Under the pieces are notes generated by a model that ran no database searches, was not told the DNA's origin, and saw nothing but the letters and a program-made list of their open reading frames with translations. A DNA stretch of 64,000 nt from Prunus persica (lineage: Eukaryota; Streptophyta; Magnoliopsida; Rosales; Rosaceae): positions 11,744,972-11,808,971 of the forward strand of contig NC_034012.1 in assembly GCF_000346465.2 (NCBI RefSeq), written 5' to 3'. The translations under genes and the position numbers were made by a program. Positions 44,600 through 56,103 of the stretch are shown here, piece by piece. The stretch's first letter is position 1, and each line of letters starts with the position of its first letter.

Positions 44600-47500
44600 T
44601 ATGCCTCCCCCCTTAAACCCTCAATTGCAAGCTTCAGTCGGTAATATTTGATCTTCAAAGGGTCAACTTTATCCACTGAGATGCTCGATGAATTTGACGG
44701 TCATGATTCTGCAAGACGTACTGTGAGGCCAATAAGTTGGGAAATTAGAACTGCAGTTATGTAAAATTTGGATAAACTGCACTAAATTCACAAAGCTTAC
44801 CCATCTCGTTGTTGTGGCACATCTGCAATGCTGCAAACTGAGAATGGCGTAAACCTTGACATCTTCAGCCCCTTTTGCTTAACCTCTTCAGCCTCAGAAT
44901 CTTCATAAAAGTGCATATCGTACAGCACTCGTGCCAGCGTATCGCTAATAGGGTGCAGAAGTGTAACCAGCTTCGAAGATTTGGTAAAAGCAACATAGGA
45001 GTCATACACAGTTGCAGTATGTCTGACGAAATCAATTTCGATTGCAACCCAGTGGGACCCTTGAAGATTATATGGAAAATAGACCTTTCGGACTTTTGTC
45101 CAAGCTTGGCCATACCCGTGTTGCCACGTACCGCGCACATAGTGATGTATATTGTTCAGCTTACTGGGTGGAAGGACAACGGTGTTTGAAGCAGCTGCCT
45201 TCTTCGATCCACATTTCTTGGCAGTCGGTTTAAACGGCTCTAGAAATTGCTGCAGAAATTGAAATGAAGGCATATTAGAAAATCACAACCGAAAGCAAAT
45301 GAAGCAGTGAATGTAGCATGGTAACATGTTTACCTGCAAGCAACAATCTGCCGTTGTCCAGTCAGTTCCAAATACCAACGGATGAGAGAGTTGCCTTTTC
45401 TGGATAAGAAAGGTTGCCATGTCCAGGTGCTGAAAGTTGACGCATATAATATCAGCACAATTTCATACAACTGTACACTTAAAAAAGGTGAGAAAACAAT
45501 TGAATTATCGTAATAAAGTAAAGCTTTGTGTATTCTTACCCTTGAGCTAATCCATTTCATTTCATTGATAAGTCTGTAGAAAAAATCAACGCCCACTGAA
45601 AATGATTCCAGCTGCACCTCCGCACTACAAAAGGCAAACTTGCAACGGTTACTTTTGTAGTCATCTCATAATTCTGACTTTGTTGATGACAAAAATACAC
45701 ATGTATATTAAAGCAAACTCTACATTTTCTCATTAGTCTATGACTACATACTAGAATAGGATGAAGATTGGATTTCAAAGGTAAAGAATCCTAACCTGAT
45801 ATCGTTTTTCCAGGCAGTGCAAAACTCTATTACTGCCTTCACATCTTCAATGGGCAGGGATTTTGATGGATCAAAACATGGCGGGGTGACAGTCGCAGCC
45901 GACACACTCATCGTCCTCTTCTTACTCAAAGGATCAGTAAATGGGCTCAACAATGTCTGCACCGGGCGCTTCTGTCTACACCCTTTACCTTCCACTTCTT
46001 TTTTTTCAACACTCGAACTACCTTCTTCATCACCAGCCATACTAACTGTGGGTAGACTTGGAGGATTCATCGGACCTCCCGATGGCATACTCTCAGTCAT
46101 TTTCCAATCTTCTAACAAAGACAACACTCTTTGGCAGATTTAGTCACACCCGGCCACATCTTCCGGGGTAGGCAGCTTCTCGGATTGTGCCTGCTCAGCT
46201 GCTTCATGCACTTGTAAGTGAGGAACTGAAGCGGCCATTTCTACCTCTTCGACTACCATGGCTACGGAAGGTTCGGCTCTATCATCGGGGACTTGTGTTT
46301 CCATTACTGCCAGTTCTGTAGGCGGACTAACATAGTCATGTAATGGCGACAAGTCATTGTCGCCTCCTTCATTCATATGAGGACTACCGAGGTCCTCATG
46401 TCCTTCTCCACCTTCATTCACCCCACCATTTCATTTTTTCGGCTGCTCTATCTCCACCTTAAAATAATGCTCAATTGAAGCCAGGGTGTTGCGGAAATCC
46501 TTCACACACTTTTTATTTTTTTCGAACTCTCTTTCAACTTTCAATGACTCCTTTCATACCATGTCTTCCAACTGATGCACTCTGTTGCGAAGCGCTCGAT
46601 TTGATATGGCAACTTTGGCCAATTCATCCTTTGTCCTTTGAAAGTCACGCTTCAAAGTGCATAACACAGTGGATGCGACTGTACCCTGCATTCAGTTATA
46701 ATGCAAGTGTTACAATATTTTCAAAATATATTGCAACAATACAGCAGTTATTTTCCTATTGTATTATGACGTATATCTTGGAAAAAATGTAATGCTTGCC
46801 TTGGAAGACGACGGAAGGCTAGCAGTTTCGTCAATGTCCTTATCTTTTTCATCTCCAGAGGCAGAAGTGCTGGTTTTTTGTTCAGTGTCATCGCCAAACA
46901 ACTCAACAAGTTCTTCAGTGTCGTCAACACTGTCACCCCAAGTCCAATACGGCTGCTGCTTGTCGATTACAGATGGTCGGAGAAGTTGCACATCAACCTG
47001 CAATTTACACATACAATATACATATCAGTAAACTTATTATATTATATTTTCATATGCCTAACATTATCATTAAAAACTTAACTAACCTCACGGTTCTCGA
47101 ATACTTGGCTCATTAGCTCATAAAAACACGGCGAACTATTGCTCCTCCAATGTAGTAAACGAGAGATGTAGGCATTATCTTCGTGCACCACCAAATGTAG
47201 TGCAGCCAATGCTGGAAATACCTCATAAGCCCAAATCTGGTTTGAGGAATAAAACATGAGTCACTGTAAACAAATGAAATTTAACTTCAATATGAATGGA
47301 AATTTGCTCACCTGAAGTGCATAGGCAAAACCTTTGAGGTGGTACTCTCTTGGTCTACCAGTTACCGTTGTTTTTGCTTTTTTTTTTTTCAGATTTTTTT
47401 GTTTTTACAGCTTTTTTGGGCACTTTCACTCTCTGGTAATCTGCACAAAGTGCCCTCAGAAGTGACGCATTTGTCTTGGCATAACACATAACACCCCATG

Positions 47501-49850
47501 GATATTTCCCAAACTCTTCAAGGTCTTCCGCCAACTTCAAATATCGCATGTCAATGTGGACATGTTTTTCACTACCCAACAGCACAAACACAGCAAAGTA
47601 TACAAATCCGAGCTTCAATACATCGTCCGCATCAGCGCATTCGAGGAAGGCCTTTTTCTAATTCCAAAAGGTTGACAGTTTTATCGTTGCCAAAGTACTT
47701 CCTTTTCAATGAGCAGTTCTCATTAGTGGGAATCAGAATAAAGGGAAGGTTTCCAAACCTTAGCCCTGTCACGATGCAAAATTGCTGCGCCATGAATTGG
47801 ATCGCCTTATTGCCAACGATGACTTTGATCCCGTTCAGTTGGGAAACTGTCTTTGGATCAGCTTTCCTCAGCAGCAAGCCGTGGACAATTGGCGAAGTCC
47901 ACTTGAGGTCCTCAATCAGTAGGAGATGCCCAAAACAACTCTCTTCAAACCTTTGTAGCTGTTGTTCACTGAATTTCTCCTTTATCGTACTGATTGCAGT
48001 CTTCGTATGGGATAGGGACAATGCTTTTCCTTGGAACTTTTCTTCCTCTGCAATCATCAACTTAATTTGAGCAACCATATTTCCCTGCATGCCAATATTA
48101 TAAAAAAAAAAATTTAGTCCGTTGCAATCTAGACAATAACAAGCAATAAACAATCAGCACTTATCAACAACCTATTATAGGATATTAAGTGAAAAATAAA
48201 CAAAAAATACAGAGCATAAACAAAACCCCAGCTATTTACAACTAACCTACTAATTCAATAGCTCAAAGCCACGTCTGAAGACACCCAGTACTCTACCACT
48301 CCTGCATAATATAATATCTAAAGACACATCTCAACACACCAGATAATCATGAGACAGCTTCAGCTAGAATGAGAATGTGCGGTAGCACAAGCCTAATTGA
48401 GAACAATTCAAGACTAACGATAGAAATCTATCTGACTAGAAAGAGTTTTAAAAAACAAGAATACATCGGGAAAGAATTGATTGACTTCAAGGTATAGTGT
48501 AATGGAACATCCTATGAATTAGTGGCAACCACAATAATGACTCCACTATGGCCCTCCTTTCAAATGTAAGAAAATGAATGAAATTGGCACCATCCCTTCA
48601 GTTTTTTCTTAACAAAATAAGAGGTCTGTATGTATTCTCTGCTTTATCGATATCAAAGATAAATTAGTAAATAAACCATCAAAACTGTATAAAATGTTTG
48701 TAAGACATGTACAATTACAAAATTATAAGTTCTCCTCAGAAACAAAGTTCTCTAAGTATCCATACACAAACAAGAAAAGCAAAAGCTTAAAGAGTTAGCT
48801 TATAGCAAAATCAATGTCCCCATTTCTCTAAACCACACCTGCTGGTGGTAGGTTCCCATCTTCCCTCATTTCCCGCTTTCTTTTAAGCAAACAATGATCA
48901 AGCACAAAAGAACAAACTTTTAAAGAACTCATATTACACCACATATAGTTCTAAAGAAAACTTATCCATATCCAATATGCAAGCCCTAAAGTTAGTAAAC
49001 AGAGTTATAAAAAAATATGTCAAATTAACAAGCATTATTCTCAAACAAAAAGTATGATATGGTTGGGAGTTTACAAGTTCAAAATGATATACACAGGTTA
49101 ATTGTCTTAGACTTTAGATATCATCTTCAACAAAGAAAATACATACCGATTAGACTTGTAAGAAGGTTAAATGCAATGGTCATAAAGACCCATAGTAAGC
49201 CACCAAATACCAATCAATAACTGCTACAAAAACCATAATAAAACCATAATAAACTAAAAATACAACAGCACTAAAATGCCAACACAACATCACTACATTA
49301 GCAATACACTAGCAAAAAAACAACAATACGACATCAATAGCAACAGCAAAACAACAGCAGTGCAAGCATCAGTCCACAAAGAACAAACCCATTCACTGTT
49401 TCAAACAAGGAATCATCATACTAAGATCATTTCGGAGAAACCCCAAAACCAATTTCAGTGAAACCCCTAAACCAATTTCAGAGAAACCCCTAAACCTTCA
49501 ACCAATTTTGAACAAACCCCCGAACCAATTTCATAGAAATGCATAAACCCTAAACCAACTTCAGAGAAACCCTTAAACTGTAAGAAAATGACGATGAACC
49601 GTACCTGTTCAAGGTGAATGATGGAGTTGAGCTTCGATGAACAGATTTCGCTAGGAGAGGAAGAGAGAAGAGAGAGTCAGAGCTGAGCGACGAGAGATTG
49701 AGAGCTGAGCAACGAGAGAGTGAGAGCTGATCGACAAGAGATGAGAGAGTGAGAGCAAAACGACGAAAGAGTGAAGAGAAACTGAGAGACGGAGCCAAGA
49801 GAGAGAGCTGAGAGAGAACTTCAGCAAAACTGATAGAGAACTTCAGCAAA
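44600..49850 (-). pseudogene. DUF1985 / C48 (Ulp1-like) peptidase gene of the MULE, disrupted
   Basis: A leader exon (about 49605-49850, CT-rich) and an acceptor at 48085 precede the ATG at 48078. The first coding exon gives a DUF1985 domain (RFEESCFGHLLLIEDLKW, QFCIVTGLRFG, then DADDVLKLGFVYF, EFGKYPWG). Acidic and Ser-rich linkers follow (46140-47012). The last large exon (45273-44797) has the C48 core: GSHWVAIEIDF (His), ATVYDSY (Asp) and DVPQQRDG (oxyanion Gln); a piece with KFIEHLS and a C-terminal KIKYYRLKLAIEG lies at 44600-44700. Frames shift near 47650, 47390 and 44660, and the DCG carrying the catalytic Cys is not preserved where expected. The family resembles SUMO proteases carried by plant MULEs; activity is unlikely here. 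Confidence 0.82.
49270..49370 (-). repeat. Inverted TATTGCT-type patch near the MULE right end
   Basis: CAATACACTAGCAAA, ACAACAATACGAC and AATAGCAACAGC on the + strand are the complement of the motif found in forward orientation at 33320-33440. Both patches lie about 0.6-0.8 kb from their element end, so the motif is part of a symmetric end architecture. Confidence 0.6.
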
Positions 49851-49862
49851 AGTGATATGTGT

Positions 49863-49974
49863 GCAATAAGGGGACAATAAATATATATTTATAGGTTATA
49901 GTTCTAAATTTTTTTAAAAAGGGTGGTATTTTCAGTTACAATTATAAAAATAGTGGCATTTAGAGCTATTTCCC
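49863..49974 (-). repeat. MULE right terminal inverted repeat
   Basis: 112 bp ending AGCTATTTCCC, directly followed by the 9-bp duplication TAAAAAATT. Counterpart of 32594-32705. Confidence 0.9.
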
Positions 49975-49983
49975 TAAAAAATT

Positions 49984-50328
49984 TAAGAGGCTAAATTTTA
50001 TGAATAGTCCATTTTGAGGGGCTAAAACAGCACCTAGCCCCTTGCCCTTCCATTAGACGTGCTCTAAGAGTGTTCTATTATTGACTAGTATATGTCGATG
50101 ATATTTTTGTCATTTCGTTCAAATATGACGTTTCCTATAACAACAAAACACAATCAACATACATCTGGAGCATGTCTGCCTTTGCTAGCACAAGATATTA
50201 TAGTAACATGGAAAAATATTTGAGTATGACTGTCATATTGTTACATAGTTACTAATTCACGTGTTATAATATGAGCAGACGACAATTCATATTTGAAAGT
50301 ATAAATTAAACACATAATAACAAGAGTT
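49984..50328. other. Right half of the MITE and of the duplicated block split by the MULE
   Basis: 49984-50068 (to CTAATGGAAGGG... inverse of the CCATCTCCAACC end) is the right part of the MITE that starts near 32295. 50085-50170 then resembles the end of the 17515-18245 block, and 50240-50310 the sequence just upstream of TPS-3 (GTTATAATATGAGC). No TPS exon follows. Confidence 0.5.
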
Positions 50329-50710
50329 GTAACATCACATAGTGGTATGACAGTTACATAGAATAATTTATTCATAATATGAGGATTAATAATAGTTTTT
50401 CTGTTACTTTACATAATGTCAACCACGGTTATATCCACCAAACCCTAGTTAATTTCTAATTAGTCAAGGAAAACAAATGTTTCAAAATCTTAGCCTTTTT
50501 TATACAGAAAGTAAGTAGAAGAGCAAAAGTAAGACTAAAACATATGCAACATACGTGTTAATTGTTGTAAACAATTGCAGCAGAATCCTCAGTAATGCTA
50601 TGGATATCTATTAACGCATGTATGGATACCCTGATCGAAAATCTCATAGCTTGCTCAAGGGACCCAAAAGAAGAAAAAAACCTAAACAAAAACAGAAACA
50701 AATCTGATCC
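50329..50710 (+). repeat. Dispersed cluster repeat, copy 3
   Basis: Close match to 27117-27415 and onward to 22600-22850: CATCACATAGTGGTATGA, CAACCACGGTTATATCC, AGTAAGACTAAAACATATGC and CTCATAGCTTGCTCAAGGGA in the same order. It marks the trace of another duplicated unit. Confidence 0.85.
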
Positions 50711-52195
50711 TAAGTCACGCTAGCACCTTAAAGAGACAATTTGTCTTGTCAATGACCCAATCTTAATTGATTTCTTACGTGTGTTGTTAATTAAGTTTTT
50801 TTAGTATAAGTGATTGGAAGAGGGGGGGTTTACACAAATATTCAATGAGCATTTGGGAGTTCAAACTTCTATTCCATTGACGGATATAAACGAACTCAAT
50901 CAATTGAATTATACTCTATTGCCGTCGTTAATTAAATTTATTTGAATTCATGTAGGTAATTAAGTTTATTTGAAATTATGTAGTTGTGATATATCAAAAC
51001 GTGTTCATACCCAAAAACATTTATACCAAAACCTGTGCATTTGAAGTGGAACACATACTATTTGGTTTTTATTTTACCATGCAATAATGATTTTGGGTAC
51101 GGTTGCAGGTTAAGTGTGTGGCTCGTTTTTGTGGCGCTTATTAAGTTTAGTGACAGTTATCTATTCAATTAATGACACTTATGTTTGAATTTTGGGACCG
51201 CTATGGTTTTAGCTCTAGAAAAGGATGATTTTGAAGAAATCCATACATGACACATAGTAATGATAATTTGAGCTAAGATTGGTGTAACTTCAACTTTCTG
51301 TTTCTTTAAAGGCTTAGCGCCCTTTAACTAATGGATGGAAGATGGCTAACCCGAATGAAATTTACACTTCGGCCAAATCTACTTTGGAGAATACAAAAAA
51401 GTCCTACGTCAATTAAAATTATAAGTAAAATCTTGTAATAACAATCTATTAAAATCATAAAAAAAAATCATGTAATTAAAAATCATGCTGAAATCTATTA
51501 TTTTAAAATCATGTAATTACAATCTAATCAAGATTTTTAAGTAATAAAAAAAAATCTATTGGTATTTAATTAGAATTTTTAAATAATCAATCCCAGTCTA
51601 GTGGTATTTAATTAGGACTTTTAAAAGATAAAAAAAAATACGGTGGTATTAAAAAACTTACCGATTTTGAGGTATTTCGTTAAATGATGTATTGTGTGAG
51701 ACTTTTAAGTGGGTGACATAAATACCAAATCCCATAAAAAGATCCCACCCTTCTATAATTGGGACCCCATCCAAGATACTCATGTCTTATTACAACAACT
51801 TGGTTTAACCAGACTTGATCCTTTTGTATTTAATGGATATACTCAAATGGCTTACCTTGAGATATCTAAACAATAATTTTGGAGCTATCTAGATTCAGAT
51901 ACGTTGCTTTCAATAGTTGTTCATATTATGCAATATGCATGCATTTTTCGCGATAACTTTTGGGCTTGTTTATTTCCTTTGATTTATTTGTCTTTCTTTA
52001 GTCAATTTGTAGAATCAATGAGTGACAAGTGTTTTGTACCATTTTGACTTGTTTTCAACTATCCAGTTTCTTATTTGAACTGATTCAATTAACTTGTCTG
52101 TTGTAATTTTTATAAAATCATTTAATTCAAGATTTTTCCTTGTATCCTGTTTCTCTGTCAATTTTCAATTCCAGATTAAGATTAGGCCAGTGGCT
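50711..52195. other. Non-coding AT-rich spacer
   Basis: Contains repeated AATCATGTAATTA-like phrases at 51410-51640 and no credible gene. Nothing else supported. Confidence 0.5.
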
Positions 52196-52319
52196 CATGA
52201 TCAGATTTGTTTTTACTATTGCCTCTTTTAGGAGACAATCATTGACAAGACATATTGCCCTTTTAAGGGGATAACGGTACTCATGATTAGATTTGTTTTT
52301 GTTTTTATTTAGGTTTTTT
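52196..52319 (-). repeat. Outer part of an inverted repeat, left arm
   Basis: In reverse complement this reads like 54950-55200 (AAATAAAAACAAAAACAAAT, then TCTTGTCAATGA). It is separated from the rest of its arm (54776-54900) by solo LTR 2, which inserted into it. Confidence 0.7.
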
Positions 52320-54770
52320 TTTAACACCCCGACCCCAAATTTTCCCAAATTTAACCCTTATTTAATTCTTTAATTATTTAAGGGTATTTTAGTTATATTT
52401 TTAACCGGAGAGAGTTTGGGGCCGTGACTTGTATTTCTGGATAGGTCGTACTGAGACGAGTTCATAGACACGTAGTGGGCTCGAATCGGAGTTGTAACGA
52501 GAGAGATATGGTCAAAAGAAGCCCAGTGGCACAATCGTAAATATTTCGAAATGAAATTTTTATAAAAACTCAGATTTTTTTTTCTCTCTCTCTCCTCTCT
52601 CTCTCTCCCGTCGGCCTCTCCTCTCTCTCTCCTCGTAACTCCGGCCACCGGCCGCGGCTGCGGACGGGGCCGGTGCCAAAAGAACCGGCTCGACCTCGGC
52701 GTCACGACCCAGCCCATCCCCGACATCGGCCGCCGCTCCAGCCGCCGGAAAATGGCGATTTTCGCCCGAATGTCGCCGGATTTTCAAAGCCGTCGATCTC
52801 CCTCCTCCGGCCACCAAATCCGACGAGCAAGGTATGGTTTCTCACCTATTTTTCATGCTCTAGCTGCCTGTTGGGTAGGATTAGATCGATTCTTAGCGTA
52901 ACTAACTCGATTTTCAAATTGAAAATCGGCCGAACTTCAGCCGCCGTGATCGGCCATTTTCGGCCACCTTTTGGGGTAGGTCCAAGAACAAAAGTGGCTC
53001 CAAACAGGGTGTTATACCTAGGGTAGGAGTTTGGAGCCGTGGTTTTGAGATTTTCCGGCGAAGCGTTATCGCTTTGGGCACCACGCGCTGCCGGCGCGTG
53101 CGGCGGCGCGTGGACACTGTATAAAAATTAGCACTGTGTTCCGTTGAGATCCTTAGGTTGTCACGAGTGCGTAGGATTTCACGGATCTCAATTCGGACTT
53201 CGTTTGACTATCGAACGGATATTCGCATATTGTGCGTTATCCGGGTTCGATAGGTTGGGACCGTTGGATGGTCCCAAATTTAATATATGTTAATCTAGGT
53301 AATTCTAGGATCGTGTAGGAATTCACGGATCGTGAATCGGAGCCCCGGATGTTCCGAATAATAATTTTAAGTTTATATTTTATATTAACCGTCGGATCGT
53401 GCGATCGTGAGAAATTCGACCGTCCGATCTGAACCAAAGTCGCAGGACAAGTGTCCTATACCTGGTAGAACCCATAGAGACTTTCGGATCGGAAATTGGA
53501 GGTCGTGGGTTCTGCAGGTCCGTTGGACCAGGGTTAGAGTAGTTTGACCCTTGGTTGACCGTGAGTCTCCCGGAGTAATCTCACCTTTCTAGGGGGGATT
53601 ATCGGGTACTAGATGATTGTGGAGGGTTACACAATATTAGAATTAATTTATACAATTATAATTATATATGGTTGTACAAGGGTACAACAGAGTCTAGAAT
53701 GTCAGTTTGGAGTGCTATACGCACTACCTTAGGTACCTCCTCGGACTTTGGATTTACTACAAGCACCACCAAGTGAAAGTTAGGTCCCACGTGGCGTAGG
53801 TTATCCGGCGTTGGGACAGACCCCATACGTGGCGTTGGTTGTACCGGCGTATGGGGAGATTTGTAATATGATGTTCAGGTCTCACGTGGCGTAGGTTCTC
53901 CGGCGTGTAGACAGGCCCCATACGTGGCGTTGGTTGTACCGGCGTATGGGGAGATATTGTGATATTGTGCTGAGGTCGCACGTGGCGTAGGTTATCCGGC
54001 GTGTCGACAGACCCCATACGTGGCGTTGGTTGTACCGGCGTATGGGAAGATTTGTGATATGATGTTGAGGTCCCGCGTGGTGCACGTTATCCGACGTTGG
54101 GACAAGCCCCATACGTGGCGTTGGTTGTACCGGCGTATGGGGAGTTATGTGATATGATGTGCAGGTCTCGCGTGGCGTAGGTTATCCGGCGTTGAGACAG
54201 ACCCCATACGTGGCGTTGGTTGTACCGGCGTATGGGGAGATATTATGATAGTATGGCATGGTCGCACGTGGCGTAGGTTATCCGGCGTGTTGACAGGCCC
54301 CATACGTGGCGTTGGTTGTACCGGCGTATGGGGAGATTATATGAAATACAAAGAAATGAAATAAGGTATCGCCCAAGTGTGGAATTGGGTTTTAGGGAAG
54401 AACTACGTGTGGCTTGATCCCTCAAGGAGGGTACGTAGGCAGCCTAAGGTTATTAGGTGCAGCCGCAGACTAAATATTAGTCAGAAATTGTAATTGAACT
54501 GTTTGGTAGTCGTTTGAGGAATTATTGAAAGGCCGAAGGCCATTTGTGTGAATTGCATGAAATTAGATTGTGCATGCTGCCAGTTGGGAATATTAAATGC
54601 GTTTTTATGCAGGTATAAATTTTGGGAAATGTCCAATTTATAGGGGAGACTCTGCCGAAATTTCGGCAGGAAGTCTCGGTTTTTAGTAAGTGGGCCTGGC
54701 ATCAGGGTGATGTCAGGAATTCCAAAAGGTTCGTCTCGGGTTTTGAGAAAATTCGGGACGGGTCCTTTCA
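52320..54770. mobile_element. Solo LTR (copy 2), same family as 8103-10487
   Basis: From TAACACCCCGACCCC to GGGTCCTTTCA this follows copy 1 along its whole length. Flanks are TTTTT on both sides (52315-52319 and 54771-54775), a plausible 5-bp duplication though in a T run. The expected TG start reads TT, probably by mutation. The tandem array has six units, one more than copy 1. No gag or pol. Confidence 0.87.
53780..54340. repeat. Tandem array, about 95-bp unit, six copies, in solo LTR 2
   Basis: Same hairpin-capable unit (CCCCATACG ... CGTATGGGG) as at 9590-10060. Unit-number difference between the two LTRs shows the array changes length by slippage or unequal exchange. Confidence 0.9.
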
Positions 54771-54775
54771 TTTTT

Positions 54776-55200
54776 CTTCTATTGTGTCCCTTGAAAATGT
54801 GAGATTTTCAATGAAGGTATGCATATATACGTTAATAGATATCCATAGCATTATTGAGGATTCTGCTGCAATGATTTGTTTACAACAGTAAACACAAATG
54901 TTGCCCATGTATACCTTCATTGAAAATCTCACAGTTCAAGGGACACAATAGAAGAAAAAACCTAAATAAAAACAAAAACAAATCTAATCATGAGTCACAT
55001 TATCCGCATATATGTATACCTTCATCAAAAATCTCATAGCTTGCTCAAGGGACCCAAACGAAGAAAAAATTTAAATAAAAACAAAAATAAAAACAAATAT
55101 GATCACAAGTCACGTTGACTACCTAAATAAAAATAAAAACAAAAGCAAATCTGATCCTGAGTCACGTTGGACCCTTAAAGAGATAATCTGTCTTGTCAAT
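54776..55200. repeat. Hairpin-forming inverted copies of the dispersed cluster repeat
   Basis: 54776-54900 is an inverted copy and 54905-55200 contains two direct copies of the sequence GAAAATCTCA(TA)GCTTGCTCAAGGGACCC. TTCAATGAAGGTATGCATA and TATACCTTCATTGAA face each other around 54900. With 52196-52319 the arms extend to over 200 bp. Confidence 0.8.
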
Positions 55201-55254
55201 GACCCAATCTTAATTGATTTCTTAGGTGTGTTGTTAATTAAATATTTTTAATAA

Positions 55255-55985
55255 TTTAGGTTCACAAATCCCACGTGGGTTTCTTTGTAATTTAGGTTCA
55301 TTTTTCAAAAAAAACAAAATAAGCTACAACACATGCATGTGGTTAGTAATTGTGGAAATGGTGTCGGTCCATGATATGGAGATTTCCCACTAAGATATTG
55401 TACTAACCTAATTCTAGACACGAGTATAAAGTTGTGGCTGGAGGAGGAAAGCGACTTAGGCAAGTCGGGTGCTCCACCTCTATTATAAGTAGGCTTCAAG
55501 TCTCGTCTCATATGAATAAACCATCGACAAAAGCAATCAAGCAAGAAGCCCAAGATCTATAAAAGGCCAATTAGACTGTTGTCTTATAAACTCACGAGAA
55601 GGCCAATATCGTGTTCTATATCCACCAAGCCGTGTACTCTCTCTCCATTCTAATTCTTCTATTATATCCAAGGGCTCATTCAGATTTCAGGTGCTTTTTT
55701 GGACACATTTCAAGTGTTCAAAGAAAAATATTTTAAATAAGTAAAAGTATAAGCATTCTTGGAAGAATGCTAATTTGTTTTAGGTGTTGAGAGCATGTTC
55801 AAATCATAAAGCGGGTGTCCAAAGAAATAAGAGTGGTGTTCAAAAGAGTTCTCTTCCTAGTCTAGTAACTGGTATGGGTCAGGGCCATTTTTTTCATTTC
55901 CTTCAAATGTGACAGGTCCTAGAACAAGGCGAAATTTGTGACAACAAAAGGCAATCAACATACACGTGGCTTATATTGTTTCTAA
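55255..55985 (+). repeat. Duplicated upstream block, TPS-3 copy
   Basis: Near-identical to 17515-18245. It ends about 120 bp before the TPS-3 start codon, so it forms that gene's proximal promoter region. The G-box (CCACGTGG) near 55270 and the TATA-like TATTATAAGTAGG near 55482 are kept in both copies. Confidence 0.88.
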
Positions 55986-56103
55986 GTACTGGTTATGACT
56001 GCCATATTGTTAGGTGATTACTAATTTAATTCACATGTTATATTATGAGCGGAGGACAATTTATATTTAAGAATATAATATTATAAATTAAAGCGTGCAA
56101 ACT

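Larger units (their letters stand above)
32594..49974. mobile_element. 17.4-kb Mutator-like element carrying several captured genes
   Basis: Two 112-bp terminal inverted repeats (32594-32705 and 49863-49974, roughly 75-80% identical, outer sequence GRGAAATAGCT) are flanked by the identical 9-bp duplication TAAAAAATT (32585-32593 and 49975-49983). A 9-bp duplication and long repeats define Mutator-type elements. Behind each repeat lies a CT-rich leader with many AGCTCTCT units, from which a gene reads inwards: MuDR-type transposase from the left, DUF1985/C48 peptidase from the right. Between them are an XRCC3-like copy, two related unknown frames, a DUF1664 fragment and a 1.1-kb simple array. 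The transposase is broken, so the copy is not autonomous. The intact duplication shows it landed as one unit. Confidence 0.93.
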
